Below are positions 7,162-15,806 of a DNA stretch of 42,495 nt, piece by piece. Source of the stretch: Rhodococcus sp. SMB37 (GTDB taxonomy: Bacteria > Actinomycetota > Actinomycetes > Mycobacteriales > Mycobacteriaceae). A program made the position numbers and the translations under genes. Numbering within the stretch: the first letter of the stretch is position 1; each line of letters begins with the position of its first letter. Below the pieces are notes generated by a model. The model saw only the letters and a list, made by a program, of their open reading frames with translations, was not told where the DNA came from and searched no databases. Where the stretch lies: assembly GCF_004345605.1 (NCBI RefSeq), contig NZ_SLVY01000027.1, positions 1-42,495 on the forward strand. Direction: 5' to 3'.

Positions 7162-8694
7162 TTACTCGAATACGGTCGAGACCGCGTTTTCGGCGAGCGT
7201 CCGCTCTCTCGGCACCAACCCGATGCGAGTGCGACGATCGAGCACGTCGTCGACGTCGAGCGCACCTTCGTGGCTCACAGCGAACTCCACTTCCGCTCTC
7301 GTGATGTCGATTCCGGGTGCAATGGGCTCCATCCGGGTGAGATCGGCCGCAAGCAGCGCCGCCTCGGTTCCGTATCGCTGCACCAGTGAATGCGGCGCCG
7401 TCAGCATGCCGAGCACTGCGGAGTTCGCAGCGCCGACCACCGGCAGTTGCCGGGTGCGGCACTGCCGCGCAGTCAGGCCGGCCACTTCGATGGCCGCGTC
7501 GACGGCGTCCTCGGCCATCTTTCGGTAGGTGGTGAGCTTGCCGCCGACGATGCCGATCGGCCCGCCCTCCGTCCTGATGACCGCGTGTTTGCGCGACAGG
7601 TCGGCTGTCGAACCCCCGGTGTCGGACGCGGTGGTGTCGAGCAGTGGGCGTAATCCGGCGAATGTTCCCAGCACGTCGTCGCGCGTCAGTGGTGTCGCGA
7701 GTGCCGTATTGACCGTGTCGAGCAGGAAACCGATCTCACCGTCGCTGGCCTGGGGCACGTCCGGCAGCTCACCAGGCGCTTCCTCGTCGGTCAATCCGAG
7801 GTAGACGCGGCCGAGTTGGGCAGGTAGGGCGAACACGAACCGGTTGCGCTCGCCCGGGATCGGCACTGTGAGCGCGGCGGTCGGGTTCCCGAGCGTCGCC
7901 GCATCGAGCACGAGGTGGGTACCGCGGCTGGGTCGCAACCGGATGGTGGGATCGACACGACCGGCCCACACCCCGGCGGCATTCACGACGGCGCGGGCAC
8001 GGACATCCAGGTCCGTGCCGGTGAGGGTGTCGTGGAGGGTGGCGCCGTCGCCGGTGACATCGCGGGCTTCGACGCGGGTGAGGATCCGCGCCCCGTACGC
8101 GGCGGCCGTGCGGGCGAGAGCGACGACGAACCGGGCGTCGTCGACGAGCTGACCGTCGTAGGCGAGGAGGCCACCGCGTAGCCCGGCCCTTCGAACGGCC
8201 GGGGCGAGCGCTGCGGTACGTGTCGCGTCGAGGCGCCGGGATCGCGGAAGAACGGTGGCCGGTGTTGCTGCGCTGGCGCGCAGCGCGTCTCCGGCGAGGA
8301 AGCCGGCGCGGACCAGCGCGGCTTCGGCGGCGCCCACGGACGGCAGGAGCGGCACGAGTTGAGGAAGAGGTCGGACGAGATGAGGCGCGGTACGCATCAT
8401 GATGATGTTGCGCTCGACGGCGCTCTCACGGGCAATGCCGATGTTTCCCGAGGCGAGGTAACGCAATCCGCCGTGTACGAGTTTCGAGCTCCAGCGACTG
8501 GTGCCGAACGCGAGATCGTGGCGTTCGGCGAGCACGACGCTCAACCCTCGGCTGGCGGCATCGAGAGCGACACCTGCGCCGGTGACGCCACCGCCGATGA
8601 CGAGGAGGTCGACGACGGTGTGCTCGCCGAGTTCCTCGAGCTCGCGGGTGCGGCGGGTGGCGTTCAGGGCGCTCGACCCGGTGGGGGTCATCAT
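7162..8694 (-). CDS. glpD: Glycerol-3-phosphate dehydrogenase
   Basis: 510-residue FAD enzyme oxidising sn-glycerol 3-phosphate to dihydroxyacetone phosphate, linked to the respiratory chain at the membrane. The N-terminal dinucleotide fold LLVIGGGVTGAGVALDAASR, SKLVHGGLRYL, the substrate-domain region PSRGTHLVLD, and GGKLTTYR near residue 395 are all standard. The start ATG at 8694 shares its A with the TGA stop of the upstream TetR gene (TGATG), so the two are translationally coupled. The order glpD-TetR facing an AGPS-like gene and a diacylglycerol kinase matches M. tuberculosis Rv2249c-Rv2252, making this the glpD1 counterpart. Confidence 0.93.
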   Translation of the reverse strand: MMTPTGSSALNATRRTRELEELGEHTVVDLLVIGGGVTGAGVALDAASRGLSVVLAERHDLAFGTSRWSSKLVHGGLRYLASGNIGIARESAVERNIIMMRTAPHLVRPLPQLVPLLPSVGAAEAALVRAGFLAGDALRASAATPATVLPRSRRLDATRTAALAPAVRRAGLRGGLLAYDGQLVDDARFVVALARTAAAYGARILTRVEARDVTGDGATLHDTLTGTDLDVRARAVVNAAGVWAGRVDPTIRLRPSRGTHLVLDAATLGNPTAALTVPIPGERNRFVFALPAQLGRVYLGLTDEEAPGELPDVPQASDGEIGFLLDTVNTALATPLTRDDVLGTFAGLRPLLDTTASDTGGSTADLSRKHAVIRTEGGPIGIVGGKLTTYRKMAEDAVDAAIEVAGLTARQCRTRQLPVVGAANSAVLGMLTAPHSLVQRYGTEAALLAADLTRMEPIAPGIDITRAEVEFAVSHEGALDVDDVLDRRTRIGLVPRERTLAENAVSTVFE

Positions 8695-9341
8695 CAGTGC
8701 CTTTCGGTGGGGGCGAGGTAGGAATCGATGGCATGGCCGAGCTCGTCGAGTAGGGCTCGGTGGTCGACGATTTCGCTGATCATGCGGACGGATTGCACCG
8801 TCGATTGCGCGGTGAGCAGGATGAACGCTGCGAGCGCGTGCGGATTGCCGGCGCGGATGGAGCCATCGCTCTGGCCCTGTTCGATGGCAGTGACGAGGAC
8901 ATCGAGGATGACGCGCTGGCTGGTGCCGAGGCGGTCGACGATGTACGTGATGAACACTTCCGGATCGGTGCGCAACACCTTCTCGAAGATCGGGTGCGCG
9001 CCGATGTCGTAGGCGGCGGCGACGACCGCCGACACCAGAAGCGTGCGGGTGGGCCCGACACCGCGTGTGTCGGGAAGCGCGGCACGGATTTCCCTGGTGA
9101 GCAGGTCGGCGAGGACCGAGTCCGTATCTGGCCATCGACGGTAGACGGTAGGTCGGCTGACGCCTGCGCGTCGAGCGATCTCGGCGAGGGTGGTGCGTCG
9201 TAATCCGAAGTCGACCAGGCAGGAGCGGGCAGCGTCGAGAATTTTGTCCTCGATGCTGTCGCCGGGTCGCTCGGAATCGGGTGACAGCGGGTGCTGCGGG
9301 GACACCGCATCACCGAATGTGTCGTTACGAACTGGCTTCAT
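8694..9341 (-). CDS. TetR-family regulator of the glpD / AGPS-like locus
   Basis: 215 residues. The TetR helix-turn-helix spans about residues 31-75 (ILDAARSCLVDFGLRRTTLAEIARRAG, shown by its ends, then VSRPTVYRRW). The rest is the helical ligand domain. It is the positional equivalent of M. tuberculosis Rv2250c. Its start codon lies only 17 bases from that of the divergent AGPS-like gene, neither has a Shine-Dalgarno site, and an inverted repeat (9323-9357) spans both starts, so it likely represses both directions. Its ligand is not evident; a lipid or acyl-CoA would fit the neighbours. Confidence 0.85.
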   Translation of the reverse strand: MKPVRNDTFGDAVSPQHPLSPDSERPGDSIEDKILDAARSCLVDFGLRRTTLAEIARRAGVSRPTVYRRWPDTDSVLADLLTREIRAALPDTRGVGPTRTLLVSAVVAAAYDIGAHPIFEKVLRTDPEVFITYIVDRLGTSQRVILDVLVTAIEQGQSDGSIRAGNPHALAAFILLTAQSTVQSVRMISEIVDHRALLDELGHAIDSYLAPTERH

Positions 9342-9357
9342 GTGTAAAACTGTAACG
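9323..9357. promoter_or_regulatory. Candidate TetR operator across two divergent starts
   Basis: CGTTAC (9323-9328) and GTAACG (9352-9357) form an inverted repeat that extends imperfectly inward (CGTTACGAACT versus CGTTACAGTTT on the other strand). It covers codons 3-6 of the TetR gene, the 17-base spacer and the base just before the AGPS-like ATG, so binding would block both probably leaderless transcripts. Confidence 0.4.
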
Positions 9358-9358
9358 C

Positions 9359-10981
9359 ATGACTGAGAGTTTTAGTCCCCAACGACCCGATCAGCTCGCT
9401 CCGGAGATGGAGTGGGACGCATGGGGGACGGCCGAACATCGAACCGAACTGGGCCCCGAGGTGCACACCCTGCTCGAGCAGGCACTCGGAGTCCACCGCC
9501 AGCGGGCCCCGCTCGCCGAATCCGACGTCCGACTCGCCCCTACCCGACTCGCCCCGGAGTATCGAGCCGAGCTCGTTCGCCTCCTCGGTGCCGAGCACGT
9601 CCTCGACGACGACGCCACGCGCCTCCGTCGCGCCGGCGGCAAAAGCACTCTGGACCTGTTGCATCGGCAGGGCTCTGATCCGCAGGCGGCGCCGGACGCG
9701 GTGGTTCTGCCCGCCGATCACGGCGAGGTCCTAGGCCTCCTCGAATACTGTGCAGCACAGTCGATTGCGGTTGTCCCATTCGGCGGAGGTACCAGTGTCG
9801 TCGGGGGAGTCGATCCTGATTCCGGCCGCTTGTCCGCAGTGATCGCTGTGGATCTCCGCCGATTGAACGCACTCACCGACCTCGACCCCATCTCACGTAT
9901 CGCCACCGTGCAGGCCGGTGCCACCGGGCCTCAGGCCGAAGAGTTGCTCGGCAGCCACGGATTCTCGCTCGGCCACTACCCTCAGAGTTTTCGGCACGCA
10001 ACCATCGGCGGGTTCGCAGCCACTCGGTCTTCCGGTCAGGCCTCTGCTGGATACGGGAGGTTCGACGACCTGGTCGAACACATGACGGTGGCCACACCAC
10101 GCGGCGCCATCCGGGTCGGTCACCCGCCGGCCTCCGCAGCCGGCCCGGATCTGCGACAACTCTTCCTCGGCTCCGAGGGGACTTTCGGAATCATCACCGA
10201 GGTCGGTGTACGCATCCATCCCATTCCCGCCGTGGTCGAGCACCGGGCATGGAGCTTCCCGGATTTCACTACCGGCGCGGACGCACTTCGAACTCTCGTC
10301 CAGGGCGGCCTGCCGCCGACCGTGCTCCGGCTCTCGGACGAGGCCGAAACCGGCCTCAACCTCGCACTGCACAAGGACATCGGGCGCACATCTCCTGGCG
10401 GATGTCTCGCGGTGACCACCATCGAGGGCGACGAGCGATACGTGCGCGACCGTGCGGCGGCAGTGCAGGAAATCCTCAGCGCAGCAGGAGGGGTCGACCT
10501 CGGAGCGGAGCCTGCTCGCCAATGGGAACACGGACGATTCGGCGCACCACACCTGAGGGACGCGCTGCTACAGGCGGGTGCCCTCGCGGAGACGCTCGAA
10601 ACCGCGACCACCTGGTCGAATTTGTCGCGGCTGCGTGCAGCGGTGACCGAGGCGCTCACCGCCACACTCCGCGAGGGCGGCACGCCACCGCTGGTGATGT
10701 GCCACATCTCGCACACGTATCCGGCCGGCGCGTCACTGTATTTCACAATCGTGTGCGCGCAGACCGAAGACACGGTGGCGCAATGGACCGCGGCGAAGCA
10801 GGCGGCCACCGCGGCGATGGTCGCTGCCGGCGGAACCATCACCCATCATCACGCCGTCGGACGAGACCACCTGCCGTGGATGACGGACGAGATAGGGGAC
10901 TGCGGCGTGGAAGTGCTCCGTGCCATCAAGAACACTCTCGATCCGCACCACATCCTCAATCCCGGAAAGCTGATCCCGTGA
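9359..10981 (+). CDS. FAD-linked oxidase, alkyl-DHAP synthase-like
   Basis: 540 residues. The PCMH/VAO-type FAD domain shows VPFGGGTSVVGG, ATIGGFAATRSSGQ and LFLGSEGTFGIITEVGVRI. The C-terminal cap has SHTYPAGASLYFT and THHHAVGRDHLPWM, whose HHH triplet is characteristic of alkylglycerone-phosphate synthases. In eukaryotes that enzyme exchanges an acyl for an alkyl group on dihydroxyacetone phosphate; the bacterial homologue's reaction is unproven. It corresponds to M. tuberculosis Rv2251. ATG 9359 gives the full frame and may be leaderless; the family-like N-terminus MEWDAWG begins at 9407, but there is no usable ribosome site there. The stop overlaps the next start by four bases (GTGA). Confidence 0.85.
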   Translation: MTESFSPQRPDQLAPEMEWDAWGTAEHRTELGPEVHTLLEQALGVHRQRAPLAESDVRLAPTRLAPEYRAELVRLLGAEHVLDDDATRLRRAGGKSTLDLLHRQGSDPQAAPDAVVLPADHGEVLGLLEYCAAQSIAVVPFGGGTSVVGGVDPDSGRLSAVIAVDLRRLNALTDLDPISRIATVQAGATGPQAEELLGSHGFSLGHYPQSFRHATIGGFAATRSSGQASAGYGRFDDLVEHMTVATPRGAIRVGHPPASAAGPDLRQLFLGSEGTFGIITEVGVRIHPIPAVVEHRAWSFPDFTTGADALRTLVQGGLPPTVLRLSDEAETGLNLALHKDIGRTSPGGCLAVTTIEGDERYVRDRAAAVQEILSAAGGVDLGAEPARQWEHGRFGAPHLRDALLQAGALAETLETATTWSNLSRLRAAVTEALTATLREGGTPPLVMCHISHTYPAGASLYFTIVCAQTEDTVAQWTAAKQAATAAMVAAGGTITHHHAVGRDHLPWMTDEIGDCGVEVLRAIKNTLDPHHILNPGKLIP

Positions 10982-11874
10982 CTGCCGGATCGATTGTCGT
11001 GCTGAGCAATCCGGCTGCCGACAAGGATGCTCATCACACGCTCGCGGTCGCCAGCGCGCGACTACGCGAACACGGGCTGCGCATCGCCCACATCGCCGCC
11101 GATTCCGTCGAGGAATCGATCGCACTCACCCGCCACGCAGTCGAGGACGGCATCGACGCGGTCGTCGCTGTCGGCGGCGACGGCATCGTCTGGCAGGCAT
11201 GGCAGGCAGCCGCCACCACCGGCACGCCCGTCGGGATCGTCCCTGCCGGAACGGGAAACGATCTCGCCCGCGTCCTCGGCATTCCCGACGACCCGGCAGC
11301 AGCAGCCGATGTGGTCGCCACGGGCCGGCGACGAACCATCGATCTGGGCCGAGTTTCCTCGACCGAGGGGCCGGCCCAGTGGTTCGGCACTGTGCTCGCG
11401 GGAGGATTCGACGCTCTCGTCACCGATCGCGCCAACCGCATGAAGTGGCCGCGCGGCCGACTGAGGTACAACGCCGCCACAGTCGTCGAACTGGTGAACC
11501 TGCGACTGCTCCCGTACCGGATCACCTTCGACGACGAACCGGCCATCGAACTCGACGCAACATTGGTGGCCGTAGGCAACGCCTCCACTTACGGGGGCGG
11601 CATGCGAATCGCACCGGGTGCGCTGCTCGACGACGGTCTGCTCGACGTGGTGGTCGCCACCTCGGCGAACCGTTCTCGCCTCCTGCGCCTGTTCCCGACC
11701 GTATACCGGGGTACCCACGTCGACCTGCCCGAGGTGATGGTGCGCCGCGCACGACGGGTGCGGCTCGAGTGCCCGGGCATCACCGTCTACGCCGACGGAG
11801 AACCCCTCCGATCGCTGCCGGTCGACGTGGAGGCGGTGCGCGGCGCCGGGACAGTGCTGGTGCCGGCTGTTTGA
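10978..11874 (+). CDS. Diacylglycerol kinase-family lipid kinase
   Basis: 298 residues. The DAGK/YegS catalytic domain is clear: VLSNPAA at the start, VAVGGDGIVWQ (GGDG nucleotide loop), IVPAGTGNDLARVLGIP, and a C-terminal VYADGEP strand. It phosphorylates a lipid such as diacylglycerol; the M. tuberculosis counterpart Rv2252 has been linked to phosphatidylinositol mannoside synthesis. GTG 10978 is chosen because it overlaps the upstream stop as GTGA, the typical coupling, and the conserved N-terminal strand begins immediately. With GlpD and the AGPS-like protein it forms a glycerophospholipid-related unit. Confidence 0.88.
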   Translation: MTAGSIVVLSNPAADKDAHHTLAVASARLREHGLRIAHIAADSVEESIALTRHAVEDGIDAVVAVGGDGIVWQAWQAAATTGTPVGIVPAGTGNDLARVLGIPDDPAAAADVVATGRRRTIDLGRVSSTEGPAQWFGTVLAGGFDALVTDRANRMKWPRGRLRYNAATVVELVNLRLLPYRITFDDEPAIELDATLVAVGNASTYGGGMRIAPGALLDDGLLDVVVATSANRSRLLRLFPTVYRGTHVDLPEVMVRRARRVRLECPGITVYADGEPLRSLPVDVEAVRGAGTVLVPAV

Positions 11875-11885
11875 CGCGACAGAGC

Positions 11886-11897
11886 ACCGATATCGGT
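11886..11897. promoter_or_regulatory. ACCGATATCGGT palindrome between convergent genes
   Basis: A perfect 12-base palindrome in the 51-base gap between the stops of the lipid kinase and the P450 gene. It is too short to be a confident terminator. Function unknown. Confidence 0.2.
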
Positions 11898-11925
11898 ACG
11901 GGCACTACCCTTCGAGACTCCTATC

Positions 11926-14900
11926 TCAAGCGAAGATGTCCTGGTGGAAGCGGCCTTCGGACTCGAGACGGCGTAGCGCGGTCTCGCCGTCGGCGCCGGT
12001 CCGTCCGGTAAGGATCTGTGCAAGTGCCCGTCGTACGGCCGGCGCCATGTGCAGCCCGTCTCCGCACACGTAGATGTGTGCTCCTCGCTCGAGCAGTTCC
12101 CGGATTCGGTCGGCTTCGGTGACGAGGGCCTGCTGGACGAATCGGTCCGGGTGGTCGGGCAGCGCGGAGTACGCCGTGTGCACCCGCACCAGACCGGCTG
12201 CATGCCACGTGTCGAGATCGTCGGCGTAGAGACGGTCGTGCTCGGGGTGGCGACATCCGGTGAAGAGCTCGACCGGTCCTGTGGACGCGGTGTTGGCCCG
12301 TTCTTCCAGGAATCCTCTCAAGGGGGCGATGCCGGTACCCGGCCCGATCAGGATGACCGGTGTGTCCGGGTCGTCGGGCAGTCGGAAAGCCGGTACGGGG
12401 GTGCGAACGTGGCCGTAGAAGACGTCGCCCGGGGCGAGGTCGGCCAGGTAGGCAGAGCAGGTTCCGCGATACCGGCCGGAACCCGACCATGAGGGCCCGT
12501 CGACGAGCCCGACCGTGAGCCGGACATGTTTCGGTGAAGCCAGGGGCGAAGACGAGATGGAGTAGTAGCGCGGCCGGATCGGGCCCGCTGTCTCCAGGAA
12601 GACCGCCAGTGGCAGCGTGATCGCGGTGAACCGTTCGAGCAGGTCGAGCACGCACACGCGTTTGGTCAGGATCTCCTCTGTGTAGGAGTCTGCGAGCGTT
12701 GCGAGTTGTCGGAGTGTGTCCGGGCAGCGGGTGTGGGCGGCGAGCGTTTCGAGGTCGGCGCGGGTGGCCGGCTCCTGCAGTTCGGAGAATTCGGTCAGCA
12801 GCAGTGCGGATGTGACCGGCGTGTCCACGGGGAGATGTGTGGTTCCTCGGGTGCGCAGCCGGATGACCTGGTTGTGGGAGGTTCGGAGCAGGTGCAGTGC
12901 CCGTCGGACCTGTTCGGGTTCGTTCCTGGCGAAGACGGCGAGGTGGTCGCCGGCGGCATAGGGAACGTCGTCGGGAAGTTCGGCCACGATCGAACGAACG
13001 CCGGGGCGGGGAGCTTCGAGGCTGAAGTCCCACAGTCCGGACGGATCGCCGGTGAGTTCCCGGTTCTCGACCACAGTCAGCGGGACGGCGGTCGCGGAGA
13101 GCACGTCGGGTCGAATGTCGGCTTCGGTGAGGACTTCCATGCGGTAGCGGGAACCGCGGTCCGCAGCGGTCGCGCCGTACGCCGCAGCCAACGTTTTCCA
13201 CAGAGCCGAGGTCCATGCGCTGACACCACCGTCGAAGTCGCCGGCTGCATCGGCCTCGCCACGGTCGATCAGTGGAACCGCCCCGGCTGCGGTGAGTTTC
13301 GCGTAGGCGCGACGGGGAAAGGCCTGGTAGGTGGGCCATTGCGTGTCGCCGCACCCCAGCAGCGCCAATCGCACTCCCTCCAGCGACGGCATCTCGTCGA
13401 GGGAGTCGAAGAGTTGGGCGTTGTCGGGTGCTCGCCCGTTGTAGCTGGACGTGATCACTGCGAGCATCCCATCTCGAGGTGGCTCCGCGGCGAGTTCGTC
13501 GAGGGTCGTCAGGTGCACCGCGAAGCCGGATCGTCCGGCCCGCTCGGCGAGCCGTTCGGCGATGTCGGTACAGGTGCCCAGATTGGATCCGTAGGCGACA
13601 GTGAGTGCGGTGCCGGCGGTCACCGCGCCGACGGGTTCCTCATGGGTCTTCGGGTCGGTGGCCGGGGCGGGCATGGTTGCCCGCTCGTGGGGACGACGTT
13701 CGCGGACACGGATGGTGAAACCCTCGGGCTTGAGGGTGAGTGTCTGCTTCACCTGCATTCGGTAGGCGTGGGGATCGCTGATCGCGAATTTCTGCAGGAT
13801 CATCGCGAGGGCCAGGCGTGCTTCGGTGAGGGCGAACTGGCGCCCGATGCAGGCACGTTCACCGTTCCCGAACGGTTTGTACCCGGCACGATGGTGCTCG
13901 TCCCTGCGCTCGGGGAGCCATCTGTCGATGTCGAATTCGTCGGGGCGGTCCCACGCCTTGGTGTGCCGATGCAGGGCGGGCAACAGCACGAAGATCTGTT
14001 GACCCGCGAGGACGCGGTATTGCCCGATCGTGGTATCGGCGAAAGGCTTGAGGATGATCCCAGGGATGGGCGACCAGATCCGCAGCGTCTCCTCGAGCAC
14101 ACGAGGGATCACGTCGAGTCTCATGATTGTCTCGTAGCTCGGAACGCTCCCGTCGGGAAGGAAGCGGTCCACCTCCCGATAGGCCTGCGCGAGCACATGG
14201 GGGTTGCGGAGCAGGTTGTACAGCGCGAAAGACAGCAATCCGCTGGTCGTTTCATGGCCTGCGATGAGGAATGTCAGCACTTGATTGCGTATGTTCTCCT
14301 CGGGCAACGGATCCCCGGTGCGGGGGTCTGCTGCTTCGAGCATCAGGCCGAGAAGGTCTGTCCCACCGTCATGACCGTGGCCGCGGCGCTGGTGTATGAC
14401 GTCGTCCACCAACTCCTGCATGGCGTGGATGTCGGCCCGGTAGGCCTCTTCCCGCCGCGCACGCATGCGGGTGACCATCAGAGGCTGCCTGGCGCGAACC
14501 ATGGCCTCGGTCAAGGCATTGCCCATTGCCTGTAGGAACGGGTGCAGTTGCGGGGAGGAGAAGGAGTCGAATCGGTATCCGAAGCCGGTGAGGGCGATGG
14601 TGTCCAGGGTCAGGCGGGTCATATCGTCTGCGACGGCAAGATCCTCGCTCTGCCGAGCCGCCCACGAGGTGGCCAGGGCTTCGGCGACCTCGAGCATCTG
14701 GGGGAAGTAGGTTTTCATGGATCGTTGCCCGAATGCGGGCATCAGGATTCGGTGGGCCTGGCCCCAGACCGGTTCGTTGCCGCGGGCGGTGAACAGGCCG
14801 TCGCCGGCGAAGTCGCGCACGATCGACAGTGGGGGCGCGACGCTCTTGTAGAACCGCGTCTCGTCGCAGACCTCGTCGACCAGGTCGGGGTCGTAGACGA

Positions 14901-15060
14901 ACAGCGCCTGACGACCGAGGATATCCACCCGATAGATCCCTTCGGGGTGCTTGTCCGCTGCCTCGACCAGGAACTCCGTGGGCACATCGCCGGACAGTTG
15001 CAGGGCATTGCCGAGGAACGGCACCCCGCGCAGCGCGGGGATGGATCGGGTCGCAGTCAT
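11926..15060 (-). CDS. Self-sufficient cytochrome P450-reductase fusion (CYP102-like)
   Basis: 1044 residues, close to P450 BM3 (1049). P450 domain: AGDGLF (F90 aligns with BM3 F87), I-helix AGHETTSGLL (267-276), ExxR at E324-R327, heme loop FGNGERACIGRQFA with cysteine C404. Reductase: flavodoxin-like FMN domain starting about residue 485 (VAYGSNLGT, TSSYNGRAPDNA), FAD domain with RYYSISSSPL, NADPH motif GPGTGIAPLRGF, C-terminal VCGDG. Such enzymes hydroxylate fatty acids near the omega end using NADPH. ATG 15060 follows AGGAG by seven bases. It is divergent from a TetR gene with two palindromic operators between, so expression is probably induced by a fatty acid-like ligand. Confidence 0.93.
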   Translation of the reverse strand: MTATRSIPALRGVPFLGNALQLSGDVPTEFLVEAADKHPEGIYRVDILGRQALFVYDPDLVDEVCDETRFYKSVAPPLSIVRDFAGDGLFTARGNEPVWGQAHRILMPAFGQRSMKTYFPQMLEVAEALATSWAARQSEDLAVADDMTRLTLDTIALTGFGYRFDSFSSPQLHPFLQAMGNALTEAMVRARQPLMVTRMRARREEAYRADIHAMQELVDDVIHQRRGHGHDGGTDLLGLMLEAADPRTGDPLPEENIRNQVLTFLIAGHETTSGLLSFALYNLLRNPHVLAQAYREVDRFLPDGSVPSYETIMRLDVIPRVLEETLRIWSPIPGIILKPFADTTIGQYRVLAGQQIFVLLPALHRHTKAWDRPDEFDIDRWLPERRDEHHRAGYKPFGNGERACIGRQFALTEARLALAMILQKFAISDPHAYRMQVKQTLTLKPEGFTIRVRERRPHERATMPAPATDPKTHEEPVGAVTAGTALTVAYGSNLGTCTDIAERLAERAGRSGFAVHLTTLDELAAEPPRDGMLAVITSSYNGRAPDNAQLFDSLDEMPSLEGVRLALLGCGDTQWPTYQAFPRRAYAKLTAAGAVPLIDRGEADAAGDFDGGVSAWTSALWKTLAAAYGATAADRGSRYRMEVLTEADIRPDVLSATAVPLTVVENRELTGDPSGLWDFSLEAPRPGVRSIVAELPDDVPYAAGDHLAVFARNEPEQVRRALHLLRTSHNQVIRLRTRGTTHLPVDTPVTSALLLTEFSELQEPATRADLETLAAHTRCPDTLRQLATLADSYTEEILTKRVCVLDLLERFTAITLPLAVFLETAGPIRPRYYSISSSPLASPKHVRLTVGLVDGPSWSGSGRYRGTCSAYLADLAPGDVFYGHVRTPVPAFRLPDDPDTPVILIGPGTGIAPLRGFLEERANTASTGPVELFTGCRHPEHDRLYADDLDTWHAAGLVRVHTAYSALPDHPDRFVQQALVTEADRIRELLERGAHIYVCGDGLHMAPAVRRALAQILTGRTGADGETALRRLESEGRFHQDIFA

Positions 15061-15107
15061 CGAGAGCTCCTTGTCGCCCGAGGCCGGTGACCGCTCACAG
15101 TCACCAG

Positions 15108-15145
15108 CCATACACTGTATGGCGATCGCTAGCATACGGCGTATG
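15108..15145. promoter_or_regulatory. Tandem TetR operators CATACnnnGTATG
   Basis: Two palindromes: CCATACACTGTATGG (15108-15122) and CATACGGCGTATG (15133-15145), with centres 24 bases apart, in the spacer between the P450 gene and its TetR regulator. The second overlaps the regulator's likely ATG (15143). The repeat of an identical CATAC/GTATG core twice in an 82-base spacer is strong evidence for binding sites of the adjacent TetR protein, controlling both directions. Confidence 0.75.
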
Positions 15146-15700
15146 GCTGTGAGCGCGCATCGGGGCGCACCTCTTACCCCGGACGAGATCTATTCGACAG
15201 CTCTGCGCCTCGTCGATGCGGGCGGCGTGGAGGGCCTGTCCATGCGCAAGCTGGCAGTCGAACTGGACGTCAACCCGATGTCGCTCTATCACCATGTCGA
15301 CAACAAGACCGCGCTACTCCAGAGAGTGTGCGCCCTGGTGGCCCTCCAACTGGACGTGCCCGAGGACGAGGCCCCCTGGGGGGAGCAGTTGCGTGCACTC
15401 GGCTACGCATGCCGCGCCAGCGCTCGCCGACACCCCTCCCTGTGGCTCTACGCGCTGTCGCACCCGGAAGTCACCGGAGGCGACCATCTCCTCTGGCGAG
15501 CGCTCGACCGGATCCTCTCCCGTGCCGGCGTCGACGAGGCCGAACTCGTCTACGCCCGCAAGACTCTGTTCGCCCTCCTGTCTGGGTTCATTCTCGGCGA
15601 GACGACCGGATCGTTGAACGAGCAAGGTGGAGCCGCGGATCCGGAGAGGACGTTCGAGGCCTTCCTCAACTTTGCTGTTGCGGGGCTCTCGGCATTCTGA
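15143..15700 (+). CDS. TetR-family regulator of the P450 gene
   Basis: 185 residues. The helix-turn-helix covers about residues 13-55 (IYSTALRLVDAGG, then SMRKLAVELDVNPMSLYHHV); the C-terminal domain resembles TetR_C-type proteins (RHPSLWLYAL). ATG 15143 starts nine residues before the first helix and lies inside the second operator, consistent with a leaderless autorepressed transcript; an in-frame ATG at 15119 sits inside the first operator. It is the obvious regulator of the divergent CYP102-like gene. Confidence 0.85.
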   Translation: MAVSAHRGAPLTPDEIYSTALRLVDAGGVEGLSMRKLAVELDVNPMSLYHHVDNKTALLQRVCALVALQLDVPEDEAPWGEQLRALGYACRASARRHPSLWLYALSHPEVTGGDHLLWRALDRILSRAGVDEAELVYARKTLFALLSGFILGETTGSLNEQGGAADPERTFEAFLNFAVAGLSAF

Positions 15701-15806
15701 ATTCGGAGTCCGTGCTCATCACCGATGCCCGCTTCGCGACGCGTGCACGACGCGCGGCGTTCACGTTCGATGGTTCTCCTGGCCGTCGGCGGTTCATACT
15801 GGGTCT

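Noticed and set aside
8695..9135. N-terminal extension of glpD into the TetR gene
   Set aside because: The extension is an arginine-rich shadow of the TetR frame; the FAD motif and the TGATG overlap place the start at 8694.
12706..14535. 609-codon plus-strand open frame opposite the P450 gene
   Set aside because: It is a GC-rich antisense shadow: the minus strand encodes a full CYP102-like protein with all motifs, and the antisense product has no recognisable domain.
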